Below are positions 1 to 5,555 of a stretch of DNA of 14,473 nt, one piece after another. The DNA is from Bacteroidia bacterium (GTDB taxonomy: Bacteria > Bacteroidota > Bacteroidia > Flavobacteriales > Flavobacteriaceae), in assembly GCA_030431085.1 (NCBI GenBank), contig JAUIJW010000032.1, positions 1-14,473 on the forward strand. The letters run 5' to 3'. Both the position numbers and the translations under genes were made by a program. Numbering within the stretch: position 1 is the stretch's first letter; the number at the start of each line of letters is the position of its first letter. The notes under the pieces were generated by a model. That model saw only the letters and a program-made list of their open reading frames with translations, had not been told where the DNA came from and ran no database searches.

Positions 1-921
1 ATCTTGTAGTTCTACATATTTACCAACGAGTGCAATTTTTACCGAATTCTTAGGATTCTTGAATTTTGTAAGAAAATCGTTCCAAGCATTTAATACTGGA
101 GCCTTCTGTGCCTCGAGGTTTAGCTTTTTAAGTACCACTTTGTCTAAACCTTCATCTAACATCAAATTAGGAACATCATAAATGGTTTGGGCATCAATAG
201 ATTCTATAATTGCCTCTTGTTTAACATTACAAAATAATGCTAACTTTCTTTTAATATCTTCAGTAAGATGGTGTTCGGTACGGCAAACTAAAATATCCGG
301 ACTCAAGCCACTTTGCATCAATTCTTTTACAGAATGCTGTGTTGGCTTGGTTTTTAATTCTTTGGCTGCTGCTAAATAGGGCACTAAAGTGAGATGAATA
401 ACGATGGTTTGATTATCGTCTAGTTCCCATTTTAACTGTCTAACAGATTCAATATAAGGTAAAGATTCAATGTCTCCAACAGTACCTCCAATTTCGGTAA
501 TGACAATATCATATTCACCAGTTCTGCCTAAGATTTTAATTCTATTTTTGATTTCATCCGTAATGTGCGGGATAATTTGAACTGTTTTACCTAGATAATC
601 ACCTTTACGCTCTTTTTCAATAACTGATTGATAGATTCTACCCGTAGTTACATTATTAGCTTGGGTAGTGGGAATGTTCAAAAATCGCTCATAATGTCCT
701 AAATCTAAATCTGTTTCTGCCCCGTCATTAGTAACAAAACACTCTCCGTGCTCGTAAGGGTTTAAAGTACCAGGATCTACATTAATATATGGGTCTAGTT
801 TTTGAATGGTTACAGAAAAACCGCTAGATTGAAGTAGTTTAGCTAAAGAAGCAGCAATAATCCCTTTTCCTAGGGACGATGTAACTCCTCCAGTTACAAA
901 AATATACTTAGTTTGAGACAT
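1..921 (-). CDS. pyrG: CTP synthase (glutamine-hydrolysing), 5' part, cut by the window edge
   Basis: CTP synthase aminates UTP to CTP using ATP and glutamine, the last step of de novo pyrimidine nucleotide synthesis in the cytosol. The 307 visible codons start at the ATG at 919-921 (MSQTKYIFVTGG) and are open to base 1. They cover the whole amidoligase domain: P-loop GGVTSSLGKG (residues 11-20), the LDPYINVDPGT block (42-52), ETDLDLGHYERF with the Mg-binding Asp near 73, and EIGGTVGDIES with Glu143. The frame leaves the window at the start of the glutamine amidotransferase domain (KIALVGKYVELQD), so the Cys-His-Glu triad is outside. A family-typical gene would be about 535-540 codons. It is transcribed away from the rest of the window from its own promoter just upstream. 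Identity is essentially certain; only completeness cannot be judged. Confidence 0.97.
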   Translation of the reverse strand, partial: MSQTKYIFVTGGVTSSLGKGIIAASLAKLLQSSGFSVTIQKLDPYINVDPGTLNPYEHGECFVTNDGAETDLDLGHYERFLNIPTTQANNVTTGRIYQSVIEKERKGDYLGKTVQIIPHITDEIKNRIKILGRTGEYDIVITEIGGTVGDIESLPYIESVRQLKWELDDNQTIVIHLTLVPYLAAAKELKTKPTQHSVKELMQSGLSPDILVCRTEHHLTEDIKRKLALFCNVKQEAIIESIDAQTIYDVPNLMLDEGLDKVVLKKLNLEAQKAPVLNAWNDFLTKFKNPKNSVKIALVGKYVELQD

Positions 922-937
922 TGTATTTAGGTTTGTG

Positions 938-967
938 CAAAATTACAAAGTCTACTATGGATGGCAA
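938..967 (-). promoter_or_regulatory. Promoter of pyrG, Bacteroidota type
   Basis: Read on the minus strand, TTG (965-967) is followed by 19 bases and then TAATTTTG (938-945). This matches the Bacteroidota housekeeping promoter pattern TTG-N(17-23)-TAnnTTTG. Transcription would begin about 10 nt before the pyrG ATG, giving a very short leader. The match is seen in the sequence; promoter activity is inferred. Confidence 0.6.
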
Positions 968-992
968 TAAAAAAATGTGATATTTTTAAATG

Positions 993-1019
993 AAAAAACC
1001 GTTCCAATAAAGAAACGGT
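993..1019 (-). terminator. Intrinsic terminator after the 59-aa lipoprotein gene
   Basis: On the minus strand ACCGTTTC, loop TTTATT, GGAACGGT forms an 8-bp stem with one G-T pair (arms 1012-1019 and 998-1005), directly followed by six T's (993-998, the first closing the stem). It sits 25 nt past the stop codon of the small lipoprotein gene and before the pyrG promoter. This is a good Rho-independent terminator and keeps the two transcripts apart. Confidence 0.8.
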
Positions 1020-1044
1020 CTCCATTCTTTTAAGAATCATAAAG

Positions 1045-1224
1045 TTAATTTACTTCATCGGCGGTTTCTAGAAACTCGTCAGTAATTACAACTTCTTGAT
1101 TTTCAAATTTGATGTTTTTAATTTGATATTTTTCAGAGGAGACACAACTATTGCTTGAGCCACCACACGACGCTAACGATACGGTAGCAAAAGCGAAAAC
1201 GAATAAATAAATAAATTTCTTCAT
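1045..1224 (-). CDS. Small putative lipoprotein, 59 aa
   Basis: A short exported lipoprotein of unknown function. From the ATG at 1222-1224 the product is MKKFIYLFVFAFATVSLASCGG...: two lysines, a hydrophobic core (residues 4-16) and a lipobox LASC with the acylated Cys at position 20. The mature part is only about 40 residues, with a GGSSNSC linker containing one more Cys (27), then an acidic tail rich in Glu and Asp ending DEVN. The frame is open upstream to an ATG at 1249-1251, which would add nine residues (MNITFKPKT). I prefer the inner start because it gives a normal signal peptide. It is a single-gene unit with its own terminator. No family is recognised; it could be a fast-evolving orphan, but the signal peptide plus terminator make it a real gene in my view. 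Confidence 0.75.
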   Translation of the reverse strand: MKKFIYLFVFAFATVSLASCGGSSNSCVSSEKYQIKNIKFENQEVVITDEFLETADEVN

Positions 1225-1299
1225 GGTTTTTGGTTTAAATGTTATGTTCAATATTGAAAAAAAATCAATTAATAAACTATTAACGCCAAAACCAGTAAA

Positions 1300-2172
1300 T
1301 TATTGCAATAGTCTACTTATGGTATATTCGATGAGTTTCTCAACAGTGTCGTAAGGATTTTTACTAAAAGTTAAATTGGCACGGTTGGCAATAATTGCAT
1401 TCATAGAAACGGCATGGTGCCCCATTAATTTAGCCAGACCATAGATGGCAGAGGTCTCCATCTCAAGATTTGTAATTCTTAAATTTTTGTATTTAAAAGA
1501 ATCTATTTTTTTATTTAAGGAGGGATCCTGAACGGGAAGTCTTAATACCCTACCTTGAGGGCCATAAAACCCTCCTGCAGTAGCCGTAATTCCTGTAAAA
1601 ATAGAATCTGTAAACAATTTTTTTTCTAGTAATGAACTATTGCCAATAATATATGGTCGTGACTTTTCTTTAGCATAATTGGTATGCTCAATTAAAGCAT
1701 TTTCTATCTCAGTTTCAAAAATACCCGAGGCATGGTAGGCGTGTAATAGGCCGTCAAAACCTAGACCATATTTTGCAAGTATAAAACGATCAACCGGAAT
1801 ATCTTTCTGTAAAGAGCCAGAAGTTCCTATTCGTATAATATTGAGCGAAGTTTTTTCTTTTTTGATCACTCTAGTTTTCAAATCGATATTAACTAATGCA
1901 TCTAATTCATTTAATACAATATCAATATTATCTGGCCCTATACCTGTTGAAATTACAGTAAAACGCTTTTTATTAATAGAGCCAACAATAGTTTTGAATT
2001 CTCTCTTTTGTGTTTCATATTCTATTTTATCGAAGTGTTTAGCCACTTTGGCCACGCGATTGGGATCGCCAACAAAAATGATATTCTCGGCAACGTGCTC
2101 TGGTCTTAAATTGATATGATAAATACTGCCATCTGGGTTTATGATGAGTTCTGAGTCGCCTATTTTGGTCAT
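1300..2172 (-). CDS. Nucleoside phosphorylase, uridine phosphorylase-like
   Basis: A 290-aa member of the PNP/UDP (PNP_UDP_1) phosphorylase family, which cleaves nucleosides with phosphate to a free base and (deoxy)ribose 1-phosphate for salvage in the cytosol. Visible motifs are FVGDPNRV (residues 33-40, phosphate loop), GTSGSLQ (116-122), FYGPQGR (202-208) and EMETSAIYGLA (237-247, ribose-binding Glu-Met-Glu). The Gln206/Arg208 pair lines up with the uracil-binding Gln-x-Arg of E. coli Udp, so pyrimidine nucleosides (uridine) are the most likely substrate. This is inference, and a purine substrate is not excluded. The protein is somewhat longer than E. coli Udp (about 253 aa), with extra residues at the N-terminus. 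The gene starts 14 nt after the SUI1-like gene and is probably co-transcribed with it. Confidence 0.88.
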   Translation of the reverse strand: MTKIGDSELIINPDGSIYHINLRPEHVAENIIFVGDPNRVAKVAKHFDKIEYETQKREFKTIVGSINKKRFTVISTGIGPDNIDIVLNELDALVNIDLKTRVIKKEKTSLNIIRIGTSGSLQKDIPVDRFILAKYGLGFDGLLHAYHASGIFETEIENALIEHTNYAKEKSRPYIIGNSSLLEKKLFTDSIFTGITATAGGFYGPQGRVLRLPVQDPSLNKKIDSFKYKNLRITNLEMETSAIYGLAKLMGHHAVSMNAIIANRANLTFSKNPYDTVEKLIEYTISRLLQ

Positions 2173-2186
2173 TTTATATAATTTAG

Positions 2187-2543
2187 TTAGCCACCTACAC
2201 GTTTAACATTATACCCTTGTTGTTGTAAAATTTGAATAATTTTATCACGAAAATTTCCTTGAATGATAATCTCACCATCCTTAACTGTTCCGCCAACACT
2301 ACATTTTGTTTTAAGAAGTTTTGCTAAGGTTTTTAAATCATTATCAGTGCCTAAAAAACCTTTGATTACCGTAACCGTTTTGCCACCTCGGCCTTTGTTA
2401 GAAAAATGAGCTTCAAGGTTTTGTTTTTCTGGAGTTAGGGTGTCTTGGGTGTCATCAGTAAAATTAGAAAAATCTTCATTTTCATTAGTTGAAAAAACAA
2501 ATCCACCTAAGTCTGATAAGCTATTTAGTTTTTTTTTAGACAT
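2187..2543 (-). CDS. SUI1/eIF1-type translation factor (YciH family)
   Basis: A 118-aa protein whose C-terminal half is a SUI1 domain (about residues 50-115): GRGGKTVTVIKGF (51-63), then LKTLAKLLKTKCSVGGTVKDG (70-90) and EIIIQGNFRDKIIQILQQQGYNVKRVGG to the end. SUI1/eIF1 proteins bind the small ribosomal subunit in eukaryotes and archaea and help start-codon selection. The bacterial YciH homologues are thought to influence initiation fidelity or act under stress, but their role is less well established. The first 45 residues are polar, acidic and probably disordered (DLGGFVFSTNENEDF), as is usual for Bacteroidota members. It is the first gene of a likely two-gene unit with the nucleoside phosphorylase and has its own candidate promoter. 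Domain assignment is firm; function is by homology. Confidence 0.9.
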   Translation of the reverse strand: MSKKKLNSLSDLGGFVFSTNENEDFSNFTDDTQDTLTPEKQNLEAHFSNKGRGGKTVTVIKGFLGTDNDLKTLAKLLKTKCSVGGTVKDGEIIIQGNFRDKIIQILQQQGYNVKRVGG

Positions 2544-2567
2544 GTTCTATCGGTACGTTTTAACAGT

Positions 2568-2575
2568 CAAATTTA
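2568..2575 (-). promoter_or_regulatory. Candidate -7 element for the SUI1-like gene
   Basis: The minus strand reads TAAATTTG 25 nt upstream of the ATG at 2541-2543, a perfect match to the Bacteroidota -7 consensus TAnnTTTG. No TTG lies at the expected 17-23 nt spacing (the nearest is 11 nt away), so the -33 part is weak. It is the only promoter-like element in the gap between the methyltransferase gene and this gene. Confidence 0.4.
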
Positions 2576-2626
2576 TAAAAAATTATCAAGGAGATGAGTG
2601 GCTAGATGATTAAATGTATTTAAGCG

Positions 2627-3205
2627 TTATTTTTTGGTAACTATAATAATGCCAGTTGACCAAGATATTTTGGTTAAGAAAATATCTGCTCTATCCTGTA
2701 GCTTAGCGATAAATTGATTGACGTTGTTATGATGACCTTCTGGCCAGTTAGATTGTGGCAGCAGGTCATCCACTATATATAAACCGCCTTTATTTAGTAG
2801 CCCTAGAGTTAAATCTAATTCACTGTATTTTCCTGGCCAAGCATCTGCGAAAATCAAATCAAATTTTGAACCATTATATTTTTTTAACCAAATAGAAGCG
2901 TCGTTACAAATTATATTAATTCGGGTATCCTGTTCAAAGAAAGGTTTAACTAATTGAATTAATTCATTATCATTATCGATAGAGGTTAAGGTGGAGTTTT
3001 TATTTAGTCCATCTGCCATCCAACAAAGCGACAAACCCATGCCTGTACCAAGCTCAAGGATGTGAGCACTAATTTTAGAGGCTACAAGGGTTCTTAATAA
3101 TTGGCCAACCAGCAAATCTGAAGGCATGGTAAAACCAATTTGAGATGATATAGCTTGAAGCTGATTTAAAACCGCGGGTTCATCATTACATTGTAAGTCA
3201 TTCAT
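2627..3205 (-). CDS. Class I SAM-dependent O-methyltransferase-like protein
   Basis: A 192-aa protein with a Rossmann-type methyltransferase fold. Motif I is ILELGTGMGLSL (residues 49-60, SAM glycine loop), followed by TSIDNDNELI (74-83) with the acidic residue that normally binds the ribose of SAM. FDLIFADAWPGKY (115-127) and GGLYIVDDLLPQSNW (140-154) occupy the places of the metal- and substrate-side loops of O-methyltransferase family 3 (caffeoyl-CoA/catechol type). The substrate cannot be told; the WPGKY segment is not one I associate with a known specificity. It is the last gene of the long minus-strand cluster, 32 nt after the small GldL-like gene. A perfect inverted repeat covers its start codon, so its translation or transcription may be controlled separately. 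Confidence 0.8.
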   Translation of the reverse strand: MNDLQCNDEPAVLNQLQAISSQIGFTMPSDLLVGQLLRTLVASKISAHILELGTGMGLSLCWMADGLNKNSTLTSIDNDNELIQLVKPFFEQDTRINIICNDASIWLKKYNGSKFDLIFADAWPGKYSELDLTLGLLNKGGLYIVDDLLPQSNWPEGHHNNVNQFIAKLQDRADIFLTKISWSTGIIIVTKK

Positions 3206-3224
3206 TGTAAAAGTTTTTACAATG
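3203..3224. repeat. Perfect inverted repeat over the methyltransferase start codon
   Basis: CATTGTAAAA (3203-3212), a 2-nt centre (GT), then TTTTACAATG (3215-3224): two 10-bp arms, fully complementary. On the minus strand the ATG of the methyltransferase (3203-3205) is the outermost part of one arm, so an RNA hairpin would bury the start codon. As DNA it could be an operator for a dimeric regulator inside the operon. There is no U-tract, so it is not a standard terminator. Confidence 0.6.
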
Positions 3225-3237
3225 GTACTTAGAATCT

Positions 3238-3405
3238 TTATTTTTTTAATTTTTGATAAGCAAATATTACGATGGCCAAAGACTCAAATGTTAAGCCTAA
3301 AGCTAGCAATGTGGTGGCCTGTGGCCAATGCATAACTTTAAATAGTGCTCCAATTATAATTAAAGCAATGCCAAAAGAAAAAAATGAAATAACAGTTTTA
3401 CTCAT
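3238..3405 (-). CDS. GldL-like two-helix membrane protein, 55 aa
   Basis: A short gene of 55 codons beginning at the ATG at 3403-3405, one base after the TAG of the oxygenase gene, so translation is probably coupled. The product has two hydrophobic stretches (about residues 6-22 and 31-50) around a tight turn with GALFKVMHWP (19-28), and ends YQKLKK. The ALFKxxHWP pattern, followed by a second helix with an internal glutamate (ESLAIVIF, Glu41), resembles the N-terminal membrane part of the gliding/type IX secretion motor protein GldL. In that family Lys, His and Glu residues in the membrane are conserved. The large cytoplasmic C-terminal part of GldL is absent. This is therefore a free-standing GldL_N-like mini-protein of the inner membrane with unknown role. 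It is too short for many gene callers, but the frame, stop and packing support it. Confidence 0.8.
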   Translation of the reverse strand: MSKTVISFFSFGIALIIIGALFKVMHWPQATTLLALGLTFESLAIVIFAYQKLKK

Positions 3406-3406
3406 A

Positions 3407-4357
3407 CTATTTTTTTAACAAGCCTAACTCAATAAGTCTCTCGTTTAGGTATTCTCCAGCAGTAATATCGTCGTACTGTTTGGGGTGCTGTTTATCAATA
3501 CACTCAGGCAAACAATTTAGGCTCATGTTACTTTTTGGGTGTGTAAAAAACGGAATAGAATACCTAGATGAACCCCAGTCTTTTTTTGGGGGATTGACAA
3601 CACGGTGTATTGTTGAACGCAGCTTATTGTTGGTTAACCTTTGTAACATATCACCAACGTTAATTACCAGCTGTTCCGGCAATGCCGTTACAGGTACCCA
3701 TTCACCTTGTTTGCTTTTTACTTCTAAGCCAGAGGCAGATGCTCCCATAAGTAAAGTGATTAAGTTGATATCGCCATGTTCTGCTGCTCTTACAGCACCT
3801 TTAGGTTTGTCGATAATTGGAGGGTAATGTATAGGTCTTAAAATACTATTGCCATTGGTTACATAATCGTCGAAGTAATTTTCTTCAAGTCCTATGTATA
3901 GAGCAAGAGCCCTTAATACATAAATAGCTGTTTTTTCTAATTGTCTATAGGCTTTCATACCTGTATTATTAAACTGAGGTAATTCATCAACCTTAATATT
4001 CTTTGGATACTCCTCGCTTAATATCTCGCCATTGACCACCTCTTGGCCAAAGTGCCAAAATTCTTTTAGATCTCCTTCCTTTTTTCCTTTAGCAGATTCT
4101 TTTCCAAACGAAGTATAGCCACGCTGCCCTGCTAAACCTTCTATTTCGTACTTTTTTTTAACGTCTTCTGGTAAATCAAAAAAGGCCTTAATTTCTTTAT
4201 ATAGATTGTTAGTGAGTTCATCACTTAAAAAATGACCTTTTAAGGCTACAAAGCCAATATCTTCATAAGCTTGTCCAATGTTTTGAATAAATGCTTCTTT
4301 TTTCGATTGATCTTCAGATAGGAAATTGGAAAGATCTACACTAGGAATATTTTTCAT
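3407..4357 (-). CDS. 2-oxoglutarate/Fe(II)-dependent oxygenase, isopenicillin N synthase-like
   Basis: A 316-aa soluble oxygenase of the isopenicillin N synthase / plant 2OG-dioxygenase superfamily. The N-terminal DIOX_N region (IPSVDLSNF, residues 4-12; YEDIGFVALKGH, 31-42) is followed by the double-stranded beta-helix core. The iron triad is visible as EHGDINLITLL (His194, Asp196) and STIHRVVNP (His251). RYSIPFF (265-271) supplies the Arg-x-Ser that binds the 2-oxoglutarate carboxylate, which argues for 2OG as cosubstrate. Length is normal for the family. Such proteins are common in Bacteroidota but mostly have no assigned substrate; antibiotic synthesis should not be inferred. It starts 8 nt after the DUF6048-like gene and its stop lies 1 nt before the GldL-like gene, so it is mid-operon. 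Confidence 0.9.
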   Translation of the reverse strand: MKNIPSVDLSNFLSEDQSKKEAFIQNIGQAYEDIGFVALKGHFLSDELTNNLYKEIKAFFDLPEDVKKKYEIEGLAGQRGYTSFGKESAKGKKEGDLKEFWHFGQEVVNGEILSEEYPKNIKVDELPQFNNTGMKAYRQLEKTAIYVLRALALYIGLEENYFDDYVTNGNSILRPIHYPPIIDKPKGAVRAAEHGDINLITLLMGASASGLEVKSKQGEWVPVTALPEQLVINVGDMLQRLTNNKLRSTIHRVVNPPKKDWGSSRYSIPFFTHPKSNMSLNCLPECIDKQHPKQYDDITAGEYLNERLIELGLLKK

Positions 4358-4365
4358 GATAATTG

Positions 4366-5073
4366 CTATTTTCTTTTAAATGGAATAAGGTATGACAATG
4401 TATATTTAAAGGTAAACCCATTCTCGTTAATATACACACGATTAAATCCTGGGATATATAAGTTCTTGAAATTATCTGGTTGTTTGTTACTGATAATTTT
4501 ACCTCCGCTAAAAGCAAAACCTAAAAAAACATTATGAAGTATTTCAGCTTTAATACCAATGAGAAATTCTGCCCAAGTGGCATTTAGTCCTGTATAATTT
4601 AGAGAAGGCGTTACCTGCTGTAATGGTAAGTAAGGATCTGCATTGATGGTATAATTGTCTACAGTTTGGTTAAAAGTGCTAAAAGCATATCTAAATCCTA
4701 CAAAAATCATGTTTTCCATACCAATCCAGTTTTTATAGGCATTAAAATCTACACCTAATTTAATATAAGAACCATCTGTAGTGTATTTAAAATAATCTTC
4801 GGTGCCACTGTAATTGGCATAACCAATTTCGCCAGCAGCATAGAACCTTTCTGTAACCCTATAATCTCCTAATATTTCAAATCCGCCTTGATTTTTGTCG
4901 AATAGTGCTAAGGTAGGTCTGAATAAATCAATGCCAAGCCTTAAGCCGTATCGATCTTTGTATGCAGCAGTATCTTGTTTTTTTTGAACGTCCTGTTCTT
5001 GAGCTAAAATACTTAAGCTAAAAAAAAGGAGTGTTAAGTTAATGGTATATTTTAATATGCGTACTTTCTTCAT
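4366..5073 (-). CDS. Exported DUF6048-like outer-membrane-type protein
   Basis: A 235-aa protein starting MKKVRILKYTINLTLLFFSLSILAQ, a clear Sec signal peptide with cleavage likely after Ala24. The mature part has many short alternating hydrophobic/aromatic segments separated by Gly/Asn/Asp turns (RYGLRLGIDLFRP, FYAAGEIGYANY, MIFVGFRYAFSTF, FLGFAFSGGKI) and ends in the aromatic-rich strand FTFKYTLSYLIPF. This is the pattern of a small outer-membrane beta-barrel. I match it, from memory, to the Bacteroidota family DUF6048, often found beside a DUF6452 lipoprotein and rlmD, as here; no biochemical function is known to me. Its first 35 nt overlap the 3' end of the DUF6452-like gene. The ATG used (5071-5073) is the start that retains the full positively charged signal peptide, so the overlap looks genuine. 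Confidence 0.75.
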   Translation of the reverse strand: MKKVRILKYTINLTLLFFSLSILAQEQDVQKKQDTAAYKDRYGLRLGIDLFRPTLALFDKNQGGFEILGDYRVTERFYAAGEIGYANYSGTEDYFKYTTDGSYIKLGVDFNAYKNWIGMENMIFVGFRYAFSTFNQTVDNYTINADPYLPLQQVTPSLNYTGLNATWAEFLIGIKAEILHNVFLGFAFSGGKIISNKQPDNFKNLYIPGFNRVYINENGFTFKYTLSYLIPFKRK

Positions 5074-5551
5074 CTAAAATATCTTGAGGGTCGTTAACGG
5101 TTTCAATTTTTTTAATCCAATTACTAGAGTCAGATAATAAATTAGGATCAATTTGGTAAAATAAGGTTTTATAGCCACAAGATCTCGAAATAAAAAAGTC
5201 TTCTCGGCTATATGTCATGTTAAAACTATCTTCATTATTACTGTTTTCATCATCCTTATCTGTTTGTGCTGTTAAAAAGTAGTTTGTCATATTTAAATCT
5301 ACCCTCACAGGAATAGATATAGAATCTGTAGATGATGGAATAGATTCAGGATCATAGTCTCCATCGATGCCTTCAATTTTCACATTTAAATTAAGCACAT
5401 TTTTACGTTCGCTATTATCATCAATGTCATGAAAAGTAATGATCAAATGAGGCGTATTGGGTTCAAGGCAAATATTATCTTTTTCGCATCCTGAAGCCAT
5501 CAGTACGATTAAAAATAAAATCAGTAAGTTTTTGAGTATAGACATATTCAA
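5039..5551 (-). CDS. DUF6452-like lipoprotein
   Basis: A 170-aa envelope protein. The N-terminus MNMSILKNLLILFLIVLMASGCEKD is a lipoprotein signal with the candidate acylated Cys at position 22; a second possible start is Met3. The mature part starts with an acidic stretch and NICLEPNTPHLIITFHD, then has a beta-rich domain with several Asp/Asn-rich loops (DKDDENSNNEDSF) and a late Cys in FISRSCGYKTLFYQI. This fits my memory of the Bacteroidota family DUF6452, whose function is unknown. It lies 4 nt after rlmD and overlaps the next gene by 35 nt, so it is surely co-expressed with both. Because a lipoprotein and a barrel-like protein are paired, a joint outer-membrane role is plausible but unproven. 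Confidence 0.75.
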   Translation of the reverse strand: MNMSILKNLLILFLIVLMASGCEKDNICLEPNTPHLIITFHDIDDNSERKNVLNLNVKIEGIDGDYDPESIPSSTDSISIPVRVDLNMTNYFLTAQTDKDDENSNNEDSFNMTYSREDFFISRSCGYKTLFYQIDPNLLSDSSNWIKKIETVNDPQDILDEESTHIKIYH

Positions 5552-5555
5552 TATT

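Noticed and set aside
182..379. 65-codon open frame on the plus strand inside pyrG
   Set aside because: Antisense shadow of the conserved CTP synthase coding sequence.
1225..1251. Longer start for the small lipoprotein (MNITFKPKT...)
   Set aside because: It would put nine polar residues before the MKK signal-peptide start; the inner ATG at 1222-1224 gives a standard lipoprotein signal.
1247..1258. 12-bp palindrome TTCAATATTGAA upstream of the small lipoprotein gene
   Set aside because: AT-rich and short, without other support; easily expected by chance in this composition.
1257..1283. Possible terminator after the nucleoside phosphorylase gene: TTAATA/TATTAA arms followed on the minus strand by eight T's
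   Set aside because: The stem is only six A-T pairs and is too weak to call; it may still contribute to termination.
1841..2119. 92-codon open frame antisense to the nucleoside phosphorylase gene
   Set aside because: Fully inside a well-conserved gene on the other strand; no family, no start context. Similar antisense frames (for example 3480-3827, 8564-8839, 13005-13286) are rejected for the same reason.
3407..4357. Reading the oxygenase as an antibiotic-biosynthesis (isopenicillin N synthase) gene
   Set aside because: The superfamily name covers many enzymes; the Arg-x-Ser 2-oxoglutarate motif and absence of any biosynthetic cluster argue against it.
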